This document shows positions 41,752-51,010 of a stretch of DNA of 64,000 bases, one piece after another; position 1 is the stretch's first letter; the number at the start of each line of letters is the position of its first letter. A program made the translations under genes and the position numbers. This DNA is from Methanopyrus sp. SNP6 (GTDB lineage: Archaea; JAADCQ01; Methanopyri; Methanopyrales; Methanopyraceae), in assembly GCF_002201895.1 (NCBI RefSeq), contig NZ_CP019436.1:633456-697455 (forward strand), in the 5' to 3' direction. The notes beneath the pieces are model-generated. The model worked only from the letters and a program-made list of their open reading frames with translations. It was not told where the DNA came from and did not search any database.

Positions 41752-42508
41752 GCCAATCACCCCGCAGTTCACCCTTGTACACGATCTCAGCCGTCCCTAT
41801 CAGCAACGGTCCGTCGGAGAGCGACACGCGCAGGCTACCTCCGGCCGTCCGGACACTCACTTCATCGAACGGCCCAAAGATCTCTGAGTACACTAGAGAA
41901 GCCGCGACGACTCCGGACCCACACGCCGGCGTCCAGCCGACGCCACGCTCGAACGTCCTGACCCTCAATTCCTCCACCGAGGGTGCTGCGTAGGTTACGT
42001 TGACACCTCCTATCGACTCATATTCGGAAAAAATAGCCTTGGCATCGTCCGTCAAGCTCCTGAAGTCACGAACTGGATCCCGCTCAGTGAGACGAACGAA
42101 GTGCGGGACACCGGCGTCCACCTCGTAACCTAGCTCGACCACCTTCTTGATCTCGGCTTCGGGCACCTCGACAGCGATCCAACCTCCCAGCACCACCACT
42201 CGGTGAACTCCAGATAACGTTCTCAAGACCTTAACGTTCTCTCCACGCACCTCCGTCACGTACTTCACGACACACCGCGCAGCATTCCCACAGAACTCGG
42301 CCTCGGAGCCGTCCCGATTGAACACTCTCATCTCCACACTCGGAGGATCGGAACGTATGAACACCACGCCGTCGGCACCTATACCTGACCGTCGGTTACA
42401 CGCCCATCTCGCGAAGTCAGGCTTATCACTCTCAGGCACCACTTCTTCCTCGGTTTCGTCTACAAGGACGAAGTCATTCCGAGTACCGTGAACTTTCCAA
42501 AATTGCAT
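41669..42508 (-). CDS. dapF: Diaminopimelate epimerase
   Basis: This 279-residue protein converts LL- to meso-diaminopimelate for lysine synthesis. Both catalytic Cys are visible: EFCGNAARCVVKYV in the first half and TPACGSGVVAASLVY in the second, together with GADGVVFI. The last 28 residues after YKGELRG overlap surE in another frame and are not typical of DapF, so the C terminus may be extended or the frame may contain an error. Confidence 0.93.
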   Translation of the reverse strand: MQFWKVHGTRNDFVLVDETEEEVVPESDKPDFARWACNRRSGIGADGVVFIRSDPPSVEMRVFNRDGSEAEFCGNAARCVVKYVTEVRGENVKVLRTLSGVHRVVVLGGWIAVEVPEAEIKKVVELGYEVDAGVPHFVRLTERDPVRDFRSLTDDAKAIFSEYESIGGVNVTYAAPSVEELRVRTFERGVGWTPACGSGVVAASLVYSEIFGPFDEVSVRTAGGSLRVSLSDGPLLIGTAEIVYKGELRGDWRENTDHQRRRYSLSRSPSGCPRLQKCR

Positions 42509-42537
42509 GGTGCCTACCCCAGGATAGTGACAGGGTT

Positions 42538-43275
42538 TCAGAGGCGGCGGAGTGCATCGACTATCTGGGTCTTTGCTTCGGTCTTCTCATCCACATCTTT
42601 GACAACACGCGCGGGTACGCCGGCTACAACTTTACCCGGCGGCACGTCTTCGGTGACGACAGCACCGGCCGCGACCACGGCCCCCTTCCCTACCCTCACT
42701 CCCTCGAGAATGACGGAGTTGGCCCCGATAACGACGTCGTCTTCGATCACGACTGGTTTAGCGCTGGGAGGCTCGAGAACACCGGCGATGACCGCACCGG
42801 CACCGATGTGTACGTTCTTACCGACTTCCGCCCGGGAACCGACGACTGCGTTCATATCGACCATAGTACCGTCGCCTATCTTGGCACCGATGTTAATTAC
42901 GGCTCCCATCATCACCACAACTCCTTTGCCCAGCTTCACCTTCTCTCGGATTATCGCGCCCGGCTCGATTCTGGCGTCCTCGAACTCTGAGTAGTCCGCC
43001 AACGGCACGGCCCTGTTGCGGTGATCCAGCTCTTTGTGGTAATACTCCACCGAATCCTCGCTCTCGAGCACTTCAACCACATCGTCATGCTCGCCAACTA
43101 CGATGACATGATCGATACCAGTGAACACCTTGGCGTCCTCCAGGCGCTCCTCCAAGCGCTCGGCCAGTCCTTCGGGATCGTCGGTTTTAACGTAGAATTT
43201 GGCAATCGTGCGTTTGGGACTGTTGGAAATGTACCTAACCAGCTCTTCGGGATCCAGCCCCGACAACGGTCTCAC
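42538..43275 (-). CDS. dapH: Tetrahydrodipicolinate N-acetyltransferase-type LbH enzyme
   Basis: This 245-residue protein has an N-terminal domain (about 1-95) and a left-handed beta-helix of hexapeptide repeats (VVMMGAVINIGAKIGDGTMVDMNAVVGSRAEVGKNVHIGAGAVI). It matches the DapD/DapH acyltransferases of the diaminopimelate pathway, and the adjacent dapF supports this. Many methanogens use the LL-DAP aminotransferase DapL instead. It overlaps trpG by GTGA. Confidence 0.86.
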   Translation of the reverse strand: MRPLSGLDPEELVRYISNSPKRTIAKFYVKTDDPEGLAERLEERLEDAKVFTGIDHVIVVGEHDDVVEVLESEDSVEYYHKELDHRNRAVPLADYSEFEDARIEPGAIIREKVKLGKGVVVMMGAVINIGAKIGDGTMVDMNAVVGSRAEVGKNVHIGAGAVIAGVLEPPSAKPVVIEDDVVIGANSVILEGVRVGKGAVVAAGAVVTEDVPPGKVVAGVPARVVKDVDEKTEAKTQIVDALRRL

Positions 43276-43850
43276 CCCAGTAGCTGTAGGAAGTTGCGAG
43301 CGATCCGGTCCCCGCCCTCGGTCATGAAGCTTTCAGGATGGAATTGCACCCCGTACACGTCGTAGTCGGCGTGCCTGATGGCCATGAGCTCTCCATCGTC
43401 CCCCGACCACGCGCACGGTAGCAGTTCTTCTGGTAAGGAAGATTCTTCGATGACCAGTGAGTGGTACCTCATACCTTGGAAAGGACTTTCAAGCCCTGAG
43501 AGGATTCCCGACCCGTCATGTTCTATCGGCGATGTCTTTCCGTGGACGATGCGTTTAGCTCGACGGATCTGCACCCCGTACGCTACTCCGATGCACTGGT
43601 GGCCTAAGCACACCCCTAAGATTGGGATCTCACCAGCGAACCTCCGGATAGCTGGCACGGATACCCCAGCGTCTCGTTCCGGGTGCCCGGGTCCGGGACT
43701 GACAACGATACCGTCAGGGCGCAGCCGCTCGAGCCTGGAGAGCGGTACCTTGTTGGAAACTACTTTCAAATCGAGATCATACGAGGCGAATAAATGGTAG
43801 AGATTGTACACGAAACTGTCCTTATTATTGATCAGAACTAGTCTCCTCAA
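43272..43850 (-). CDS. trpG: Anthranilate synthase component II (glutaminase)
   Basis: This 192-residue class I glutamine amidotransferase supplies ammonia to TrpE. The catalytic Cys is in PILGVCLGHQCIGVAYG and the His-Glu pair in YGVQFHPESFMTEGG. VVSPGPGHPERD is the oxyanion loop. It overlaps trpE by 26 bases and the downstream acyltransferase gene by four. Confidence 0.94.
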   Translation of the reverse strand: MRRLVLINNKDSFVYNLYHLFASYDLDLKVVSNKVPLSRLERLRPDGIVVSPGPGHPERDAGVSVPAIRRFAGEIPILGVCLGHQCIGVAYGVQIRRAKRIVHGKTSPIEHDGSGILSGLESPFQGMRYHSLVIEESSLPEELLPCAWSGDDGELMAIRHADYDVYGVQFHPESFMTEGGDRIARNFLQLLG

Positions 43851-45225
43851 GGATAGCTCCCACCATTGCCTTCATTTTATTTTCAGTTTCGAACCACTCG
43901 TTTTCAGGCACCGAGTCGTACACGATACCGGCACCCGCCTGCGTAAACCATCGACGACCCGTTGAGAAAATGGTACGGATCGATATCGCGAAGTCCATAT
44001 CTCCAGTCCAGCTGACGTATCCGACGCCTCCGGCGTATGGACCTCGCTTGTACACTTCCAGCTCATCGATGATCTCCATAGCCCTCACCTTAGGGGCCCC
44101 GGAAACCGTCCCGGCCGGAAACGTCGCACGGAGTACGTCCCACGGGGTGACTCCATCTTTCCTCTCACCCACCACCTCGGACACGATGTGCTGTACATGG
44201 CTGTATTTCTCAACTTCCATAAGCCGCGTGACTTCGACCGTCCCGGGCTTTGAGACTTTACCAACGTCGTTCCTGGCGAGGTCTACGAGCATCGCGTGCT
44301 CTGCGAGTTCTTTCTCGTCTTTGAGCATCTCGCGGGTCAGCTCCTTATCCTCTTCCGGGGTACTGCCTCGAGGTCTAGTGCCGGCTATGGGTTTCGTAAC
44401 GATGTGATCACCTTCTAACCGGACGAGCGTCTCGGGGCTGGATCCGATTATCCTCCGCTCGCCAAACTCCAGGCAGTACATGTATGGGGACGGGTTGATG
44501 TCGCGGAGTCTCCGGTACACTTCGAGTGGATCCGCGACCGCCCGCACCTCCACTCGTCTCGAGAGTACGACTTGGAAAATGTCCCCAGAGACTATGTACT
44601 CCTTCGCTCGCTCGACGATGCCCTCGAACTCCTCTTTCTCCAGGTCCCGCCTCAGTTCCCCCATCCTGTACACCTTGGGGACCGTCCGTCCACTCACTTC
44701 TCGAACACACTCTTCGATCGCCTCCGCCGTCCACTCGACCTCATAGTCATCGGGATGGACGGAAATCAGCTCAACTCGATCCTCGTAGTGATCGAAGCGT
44801 ATCACCGAGTCGTAGAGACACAGCTCGAAGGACGGCCACTCCGGGTCGGCGATAGTAGTTGGCTTGATGTCCAGCCAGTCCTCGACGACATCGTACGATA
44901 TGTAGCCTACGAGACCGCCGACGAATCCGGATCCCTCGACCTTCGGGATCCGGGAGAACACTCGGCGCATGAGTTGGAAGTAGTCCTCATCGGTTTCCTT
45001 TCGACCTTCGACTACCAATTCAGCGTACTCCGGATCACCGACGTCCACGCGGACTCGACCGTCGACACACTCTACCTTGAGCGCAGGTGAGAAACCTACG
45101 AAGGAGTATCGGCCGCTGGCACCGATCTCGGCTGACTCGAGTAGGAACGTGTGTGAGGACAGCATCCTCAGGGCTGCGTAAACCTCGTCAGGAGACCTGT
45201 CTACGTCTAACTCTCTTACCGTCAA
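43825..45225 (-). CDS. trpE: Anthranilate synthase component I
   Basis: This 466-residue chorismate-utilising enzyme has the N-terminal LLESAEIGASGRYSFVG tryptophan-feedback region (Glu-Ser) and the catalytic domain INPSPYMYCLEFGERRIIGSSPETLV, PIAGTRPRGSTPEED, MLVDLARNDVGKV and APKVRAMEIIDELE. TTG 45223-45225 overlaps the upstream stop as TTGA. A GTG two codons before and a longer frame to 45306 are alternatives. Chorismate chemistry is close to that of aroD's pathway, but the genes are not linked. Confidence 0.93.
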   Translation of the reverse strand: MTVRELDVDRSPDEVYAALRMLSSHTFLLESAEIGASGRYSFVGFSPALKVECVDGRVRVDVGDPEYAELVVEGRKETDEDYFQLMRRVFSRIPKVEGSGFVGGLVGYISYDVVEDWLDIKPTTIADPEWPSFELCLYDSVIRFDHYEDRVELISVHPDDYEVEWTAEAIEECVREVSGRTVPKVYRMGELRRDLEKEEFEGIVERAKEYIVSGDIFQVVLSRRVEVRAVADPLEVYRRLRDINPSPYMYCLEFGERRIIGSSPETLVRLEGDHIVTKPIAGTRPRGSTPEEDKELTREMLKDEKELAEHAMLVDLARNDVGKVSKPGTVEVTRLMEVEKYSHVQHIVSEVVGERKDGVTPWDVLRATFPAGTVSGAPKVRAMEIIDELEVYKRGPYAGGVGYVSWTGDMDFAISIRTIFSTGRRWFTQAGAGIVYDSVPENEWFETENKMKAMVGAILEETSSDQ

Positions 45226-45962
45226 GCGCACTTCATAGCACACCCTACTACTATCGGTGTTACATGAACTTCCAAGTACGCGGCGACGATCAAGCCTGCG
45301 ATACAAACGGCCATGTTACGTATTACCCAACCTGGAACCTCCAAGTTCCCGCGAGGCCACTGCTCGTGGAGACGGACTCTATAGATCAAGTAATCGGCCA
45401 GATGCACGCCCATAGCTCCCGCGATGATCAGCATCGGGAATTCGATTACTCCGTGGGGGAGTAAAGCCGCACCCAGTAGGGAGACCGGGCCAAAGTTCTG
45501 CAATATCCACATCGCGAAGGCTCCAGCGGCGAACCCGTTGATCGCTGGAACCAGCAGCGGTCCGAGTTTCAGCGTCAGTATCACGTCGGCCTCTTTATAT
45601 CGCCGTACGTCGAACCCGAGCTTGCGAGCTAATTTGACGAGGATCGGAGCGTACGGAGGGTTACCAAAGGTTCTGCGGAAGACGCCGGAAGCGTACCTCG
45701 TCGCCAGCCGGTCCAGAGTTAACGCTACCAGGCCGCCGAACGTGCTCATTAGTATCGCCATGGCGTTCCATATCGTGATAGACATAGTGAATCGCTCCAT
45801 CGGTAAGGGTAGGAGACGCGCGAGTGCTTCCACCTTCTGACACGTAATCCGAAGGACGATGTCGGGAAGGGAAGGAAGCATGAAGTACGTGATCATTCCC
45901 AGTAAGCTCGAAATAAGGAAGACGTCGATCACCGCCACGATATAGCGCCAGGGACTTCCCAC
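45222..45962 (-). CDS. SpoIIM/DUF95-like membrane protein
   Basis: This 246-residue protein has about five or six membrane helices. The core KLGPLLVPAINGFAAGAF, LLGAALLPHGVIEFPMLIIAGAMGVHLADYL matches the SpoIIM/DUF95 family, with the PHG-x-x-E/P pattern. Family members sit in stage II sporulation complexes in bacteria, but the archaeal role is unknown. It precedes trpE by a TTGA overlap, probably only positional linkage. Confidence 0.75.
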   Translation of the reverse strand: MGSPWRYIVAVIDVFLISSLLGMITYFMLPSLPDIVLRITCQKVEALARLLPLPMERFTMSITIWNAMAILMSTFGGLVALTLDRLATRYASGVFRRTFGNPPYAPILVKLARKLGFDVRRYKEADVILTLKLGPLLVPAINGFAAGAFAMWILQNFGPVSLLGAALLPHGVIEFPMLIIAGAMGVHLADYLIYRVRLHEQWPRGNLEVPGWVIRNMAVCIAGLIVAAYLEVHVTPIVVGCAMKCA

Positions 45963-46022
45963 CGATGTACCCCCCGGATGATGAATACGGCGGATTGCGG
46001 AACGTGGTGACGAGGGACCCAG

Positions 46023-47657
46023 TCACCTGACTTCGGCTCTGAATGTCACGAACACCGGCCCCTCAATTTTGATCTCACCTCCTTTTTTGGTTACGTAGCG
46101 CAACAGCTTCCGAGGAAGACTCAGGTTAACCTGAGAGGGGCGGCTCACTTTACGCACTGACACCGTGGTCTCCCCCCCTCCGGTCGCGAGCAGCTCCTCT
46201 ACTTCGTAAGCCAGCCGCGCCGCCAGCCCTTCTTCGAAAGATACTCCGGAATACACGCCTTTCTCGCGGATCTCACGACCGAAGTCGCCCTCGGGCGGGA
46301 CGGCGTACAGGCTCCCATCGAGGACGTAAACGCGGTTGAAGGCCGCGGGTCCCGCGAGAGGTTCTCCCCTCTCTTCCTCGACGGCGTGGATTACCACCTT
46401 CCGATCGCCGAACTCCCCGCGGAACAACTCGACTTCCACGGGTCCCTCCTCGTCGGCGTGCTCCTGGAGCCCTCGCACCACCTCACGGACTAGCTGTTCC
46501 CCGAACGACGTAGCCGGCTTCCGCTCGTAGTCGATCATCCTAGCCAGCTCCAGATCCGAAGGTTCCCACGGTTCGTACTCTACATATGCAAGGGAACGCA
46601 CGTCGTCGATACCGTGGAGGACCATGCAAAGTCGTTCCACGCCGATCCCGAGGTTCATGACCGGATATTCGATCCCGTACTCCGCCAGCGCCACCGGTGA
46701 GTACAGCCCGAACGTCGCTATCTCCACCCAACCCGGTCCTAAATTCTCGTCCTCGATGGAGTCCTCCAGGTCGGGGTGATAGGCGTACACCTCAGTCTGT
46801 GTCCCGGGAACGTAGTACTTGGACATCTTCTCGTCGGGTATGAACTCGAAGTCTTCGAACCCAAACTGCCGGAGGATCGCCTCCGCCACTGCCTTCCCGG
46901 TATCCACGGTCACGTCGTCGCCGACTACGACGCACGACGCGGAGTGGTACGTCATCAAGTGACTCTCGTCCTCGCGCTGCTCACGCCGGAAGCACCTGTC
47001 GATGGAGAACAATCTCAGAGGTGGGTCCTCACGTTTCAGTATCTCCGAGATCGTTATAAACCAACCCGCGGTCATGTGTGATCGGAGGGTGAGCGGAGGC
47101 TCTAGCGGTTCGGGCTTCATGCGCTTGAGCTCGGGAAAGACTTCGTCCAGTACCCTTACCGCCGTCCCGTCATCCGTGTCAAGGGCCTCCGCGATCTCGT
47201 GTGTCAACTCGTCACCATCGACCTCACCCTTCTTGTACGCGTGCAGGGTTTCCCTCAGTCGTTCCACCTCCTCTTCGGACGGTTCCCGGCCCAACACCTC
47301 CGCCAGCTTCCCGACCTTGTCCGCTCCCAACCCCACGTCCGGACGCGGGAGTCCGGCGAGGTAGAAGCACCGATCCAAGACAGCCGCAGCCTCCGGGCCG
47401 AACTGCTTGTACACTTCCTCCTCGGGAATGATAACCGGATTCACGACCTCCTTGAAGCCTGCGCGCAGGTACGCTTCCCTCAGCTGCTGAATCGTCTCGA
47501 ACAATGGATGGGGCTCGCCAGTTTCCACTTTGAGCTTCGGGTACCTGTCCCGAAGTCCCGGTTTTTGAACTAGCTTCGCACCTTCTTTCCAGGCCCGATC
47601 GAAGTCGCGCTGGGCTAAGGATTTCAGTTCCTCCAGCTTGTCACGGTCGAACGGCAT
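46023..47657 (-). CDS. sepS: O-phosphoseryl-tRNA(Cys) synthetase (SepRS)
   Basis: This class II synthetase charges tRNA-Cys with phosphoserine, which SepCysS then converts to Cys, in methanogens lacking or supplementing CysRS. Motifs are EPPLTLRSHMTAGWFITISEIL, DRCFRREQREDESHLMTYHSASCVVV and NLGIGVERLCMVLHGIDD. ATG 47655-47657 gives 544 residues. A GTG six codons upstream is an alternative. The C-terminal domain is Arg/Glu rich. Confidence 0.94.
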   Translation of the reverse strand: MPFDRDKLEELKSLAQRDFDRAWKEGAKLVQKPGLRDRYPKLKVETGEPHPLFETIQQLREAYLRAGFKEVVNPVIIPEEEVYKQFGPEAAAVLDRCFYLAGLPRPDVGLGADKVGKLAEVLGREPSEEEVERLRETLHAYKKGEVDGDELTHEIAEALDTDDGTAVRVLDEVFPELKRMKPEPLEPPLTLRSHMTAGWFITISEILKREDPPLRLFSIDRCFRREQREDESHLMTYHSASCVVVGDDVTVDTGKAVAEAILRQFGFEDFEFIPDEKMSKYYVPGTQTEVYAYHPDLEDSIEDENLGPGWVEIATFGLYSPVALAEYGIEYPVMNLGIGVERLCMVLHGIDDVRSLAYVEYEPWEPSDLELARMIDYERKPATSFGEQLVREVVRGLQEHADEEGPVEVELFRGEFGDRKVVIHAVEEERGEPLAGPAAFNRVYVLDGSLYAVPPEGDFGREIREKGVYSGVSFEEGLAARLAYEVEELLATGGGETTVSVRKVSRPSQVNLSLPRKLLRYVTKKGGEIKIEGPVFVTFRAEVR

Positions 47658-47743
47658 TACTCGGTTACCCCTCACTTACTAAATCCGTCCATACTCTTCT
47701 CTTACGGCGATGCGTCAGAGTTGACCGCGGGACGTGAAGTGGT

Positions 47744-47780
47744 GTGCGATCGGAGGATCCAGTGCACGCTCCGATCGCAC
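47744..47780. repeat. 11-base perfect inverted repeat between the translin-like gene and sepS
   Basis: GTGCGATCGGA (47744-47754) and TCCGATCGCAC (47770-47780) form a GC-rich stem with a 15-base loop that itself contains the palindrome GTGCAC. It lies in a 172-base gap, the third-largest in this part of the window. It could end the upstream minus-strand transcript, act in the sepS leader, or be an RNA structure. No T-run follows on either strand. Confidence 0.45.
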
Positions 47781-47829
47781 CGCGAGAACAGCCCGGAACC
47801 CTCTTCAGTATCCCTCCTGTTACCGAAGC

Positions 47830-48501
47830 TTAATCGGGAAAGTCCTTCCACGAGTCGTCCTCGACACCACCTCGTTCCAACGTCCTCTTCAACTCTTCCG
47901 TCTTACCTGCGATGGTGACCTCACTCCTGGTCCTCTCGAGGAGGGACCGGACTACGTCCTGCTTCCTCTTAAGATTGGGGACGACAGCCCTCGGGTAGTC
48001 GAACGTCATCGTCAGCGAGTATATCTCCTCCATCACGTTGAGGAATTCCTCGGCCCGGTCCAGGTCGCCCTCCCTCAGCGCGTCCACGACGATCCTTCTG
48101 AGCTCGCCTACGGCGTCCAACAGTCCCAGCAGGTAAGCTCGAGGACTCAAGTTGATCTCCTCGGGCGAGGGTGCCTTACGGTTTTTCACGATCGAGTACA
48201 GGATCTCCGCTTCGGCGTACTCCTGTAGGTGGTTCTCGGCGAACCCAGTGCGGAGCAGTTCCGGGAAATCGCCTAGGAGCTCATGGAGCTCCGAAACCAG
48301 TTCGGCGGCTTCATCCAACTTCTTCCGGGCTCCCTCCAAGTTCCCACGGTGTACCTCGTACACTGCCTCCGAGCTCAGCTTGTGGAGGTCCCGCAGGATC
48401 ACCTGTGCCTCGTCCCTAGCCTCGTCCAGCGCGTCAAGCTCCTCGCGGATGTTCTCGATGATCTCACGCAAGTTCTCGATCTCGGACACGGACGTCCCCA
48501 T
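47830..48501 (-). CDS. Translin-family protein
   Basis: This 223-residue all-helical protein matches archaeal translin-like proteins (COG2178): IENLREIIENIREELDALDEARDEAQVILRDLHKLSSEAVYEVHRG, AYLLGLLDAVGELRRIVVDALREGD and FLNVMEEIYSLTMTFDYPRAVVPNLKRKQDVVRSLLERTRSEV. Archaeal translins bind RNA. Some related TRAX proteins have nuclease activity. ATG 48499-48501 is preferred over a TTG/GTG six codons earlier. Confidence 0.82.
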   Translation of the reverse strand: MGTSVSEIENLREIIENIREELDALDEARDEAQVILRDLHKLSSEAVYEVHRGNLEGARKKLDEAAELVSELHELLGDFPELLRTGFAENHLQEYAEAEILYSIVKNRKAPSPEEINLSPRAYLLGLLDAVGELRRIVVDALREGDLDRAEEFLNVMEEIYSLTMTFDYPRAVVPNLKRKQDVVRSLLERTRSEVTIAGKTEELKRTLERGGVEDDSWKDFPD

Positions 48502-48539
48502 ACGATGAGGGTCCCCCACTGAGATAAGCCATCATCGCA

Positions 48540-49892
48540 CTATCCCCGGACCAGCCGAGCTACGAAGAATCCCTCCGTACGGTGACGATGAGGCCAGAAC
48601 CTGCGTACTCGATCCGCCCAGGGGTATCTCTCGTTCATCCAGGACTCGAAGCCGGGCGAGCCGAACCTGAGAGGTTCTTCCACGTCGAATTCGTCGAACT
48701 CGCGCAAGAAGCGGCGTACCACGGACTCGTCCTCCACTACGGTGACCGAGCACGTGGAGTACACGAGGGCTCTTTCCACCAGCGGCGCGACGCCACGGAG
48801 AATCGAGAGCTGGCCGCGGGCGTATCTCTTCACGTGTCTCCACTTGACGGTCCACTTGGCCTCAGGTGCCCGAACGTAAGCCCCGGAGCTCGAACAGGGT
48901 GGGTCCACGAGAGCAAGGTCGAACGTCTCGTCGGTTTCACGGTAGAGCCGGGATGAGTCCGTCCTGCGAAGCCTGGCTTCGACCCTCCATCGGCGGAAGT
49001 TACGACGCATCTCCCTAAGGCGCTTGGGGTTCACGTCTACGCACGTGAGCTCGATCTCGCCTTCCGTCAGAGCGTACAAGTACGCCGACTTCCCACCGGG
49101 AGCCGCACAAGCGTCGAGCACACGATCTCCGGGCTCCGGCCGCAGCGCGTAAGCGGCGGCCGCGGACGCCTTATCCTGATAGGCCACCCAACCTCGGCGG
49201 TAAGGCTCGGTCCTGACGGGAGGTACGTCATAATCCACTACCCGCAGCATGAGCGGTAAGTCTGGATCTTCCTCCACGATTACCCCGTCGTCCTCCAGCG
49301 CCAGTATGGCCTTGTCCGGATCCACCATGTGAGCGTTAACTCGAAGGTAACGCTCGGGCTCGCGGTTGTTAGCGTCCATCAACTTCGTCAGCTCGTTTTC
49401 ACCCAGTAGGTCCATCAGGTGCTTGACGAACCATTCCGGATGGGAGTACTCGATCGACAGGAGCTCCACGGTGTCCCTAGCCCGATCCAGTACGTCGGAA
49501 AGCTCGAGCTGTTCGACGTCGTAGAGGACGGCGTTCACGAACCGGGCGGGACCCCCGGCACGCTCCACGACGATTTTCACGGCCTCGTTCGTGGCGATCG
49601 CGGGCTTCACGCCGTTGAATTTCATCTCGAACGTACCGACCCTGAGGGCGTTCCTAACCCACAAATCAAGGTCGAAAAGCCTCGCGTTCCGTATCGTCGC
49701 CTCCAGGAACGCGTCGACCGTGCGGAGGTGCTTCATCAGCTCGAAGCAGTACGCGTGGATGGTGCCCCAGACGCGATGGTCCCGGACTCCTTCGTTCAGC
49801 AGCACCTTCTTAACGCACTCACGAAGCGAACGTCGCGTCCCCTCCCACTCGACGAATACGCGTGCCGTAAGTTCCTGTCTGCTGAGGCTCAA
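48540..49892 (-). CDS. RsmB/NSUN-type RNA m5C methyltransferase with NusB-like domain
   Basis: This 450-residue protein has an N-terminal NusB-like helical domain (about 1-125: LTARVFVEWEGTRRSLRECVKKVLL) and a C-terminal class I methyltransferase with VLDACAAPGGKSAYLYAL, LALVDPPCSSSGAYVRAPEAKW and the catalytic Cys in LVYSTCSVTVVEDE. It probably methylates C5 of cytosine in rRNA or tRNA. TTG 49890-49892 begins at LSLSRQELTA. Extending upstream would run into the divergent gene. Confidence 0.88.
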   Translation of the reverse strand: MSLSRQELTARVFVEWEGTRRSLRECVKKVLLNEGVRDHRVWGTIHAYCFELMKHLRTVDAFLEATIRNARLFDLDLWVRNALRVGTFEMKFNGVKPAIATNEAVKIVVERAGGPARFVNAVLYDVEQLELSDVLDRARDTVELLSIEYSHPEWFVKHLMDLLGENELTKLMDANNREPERYLRVNAHMVDPDKAILALEDDGVIVEEDPDLPLMLRVVDYDVPPVRTEPYRRGWVAYQDKASAAAAYALRPEPGDRVLDACAAPGGKSAYLYALTEGEIELTCVDVNPKRLREMRRNFRRWRVEARLRRTDSSRLYRETDETFDLALVDPPCSSSGAYVRAPEAKWTVKWRHVKRYARGQLSILRGVAPLVERALVYSTCSVTVVEDESVVRRFLREFDEFDVEEPLRFGSPGFESWMNERYPWADRVRRFWPHRHRTEGFFVARLVRG

Positions 49893-49917
49893 CAGATCAC
49901 CCCGGGGTTCTAGTGAC

Positions 49918-50877
49918 TTGTACTTAGCCGAAGTGGCCGGGATCGAGGAGCCTAGTACCGTTGCCATCTTGGGTATCGGAGGCGGTGGCGATATCGTTGG
50001 AGCCTGTCACACATACCGATGGGTGAGAGAAGGGATCGAGCCGGAGCGCTTGGTCCTCGGAGGGCTTACCTGGGAGCGTGCCGTCGTCGATCCGGAGCCC
50101 GGTCCTCGATCGCGCGACGAAATCATAGGAGACGTTGAATGGATCCACGAGCGTATTGGAATACTCCGCGGGAGGGCGAGGCCTAAACTGGGACGGGAGT
50201 TCGCGGAGTCACGCGTCCGACGCGTATTGAGGAGGATGGGGCACCGCGACGTGGAGGTCGTACTGGTGGACGTCAGTGGAGGCGTGAAAGGAACCGTGGA
50301 CGGCCTCAAGGCGCTGATCGAACACTTCGAGCTGGACGTTGTCTTCGGAATCGACGTGGGTGGAGACGCGTTAGCTAGGGGTGACGAGCCCGGAGTCGAG
50401 AGCCAACTGGCCGATTCTATCATGACTTGTTCGCTGTCGAAGCTCGAAGAGGCCGTGCTCGGAGTTTTCGGCTGGGGGTCCGACGGTGAGCTAACCAGAG
50501 AAGAGCTCCGGCGGAGGTTCTCCGAAATAGCGGCTGAGGGTGGTTACCTCGGGGCGATCGGACTCACCGGACGCGATGTAGAGTTCCTGAAGAAGTTGGC
50601 GGAGGTGGTGGAGACGGAGGCCAGTTTGATTCCCTTAAGGGCGGCTGTCGAGGGCGAGTTCGGACCGCTGGAGATTCGAGGAGGGTACAGGACCGTGGAG
50701 CTCGGGCCGGCGTCGGTGTGTACCTTCTACTTCGACCCGGAAGTCGTCGCGCGTAATAGTCTCCTATGCAAGATCGTGGACAGCACCGAGAGTGTGGAAG
50801 AAGCCCACGAACGCATCCGGGAGGAGCTCGACATCAAAACCGAACTCGACTGGGAGCGTGAGAGGGCCGAGCGCTGA
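49918..50877 (+). CDS. DUF1152 family protein
   Basis: This 319-residue protein has a Rossmann-like start (TVAILGIGGGGDIVGACHTYRWV) and FGIDVGGDALARGDEPGVESQLADSIM, both typical of DUF1152. A Ca/metal or nucleotide site is suggested by the Gly/Asp-rich loops, but the function is unknown. The start is TTG 49918, 25 bases from the divergent methyltransferase start. The open frame before 49918 is antisense to that gene. Confidence 0.8.
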   Translation: MYLAEVAGIEEPSTVAILGIGGGGDIVGACHTYRWVREGIEPERLVLGGLTWERAVVDPEPGPRSRDEIIGDVEWIHERIGILRGRARPKLGREFAESRVRRVLRRMGHRDVEVVLVDVSGGVKGTVDGLKALIEHFELDVVFGIDVGGDALARGDEPGVESQLADSIMTCSLSKLEEAVLGVFGWGSDGELTREELRRRFSEIAAEGGYLGAIGLTGRDVEFLKKLAEVVETEASLIPLRAAVEGEFGPLEIRGGYRTVELGPASVCTFYFDPEVVARNSLLCKIVDSTESVEEAHERIREELDIKTELDWERERAER

Positions 50878-51010
50878 GCTTCGGTTACGGAGTAACAACC
50901 ATCCCCGTATCCGACGCACCTGCCGAAGGATCGTGGAAGTTTAGATACACACCGACGTCGAGTAACGCTGTGCATTTGATCCCTTCCACCTACAACAGGG
51001 GAGATCGGTC

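Noticed and set aside
49591-49917. Upstream continuation of the DUF1152 frame
   Set aside because: It is antisense to the RsmB-like methyltransferase gene and has no DUF1152 features.
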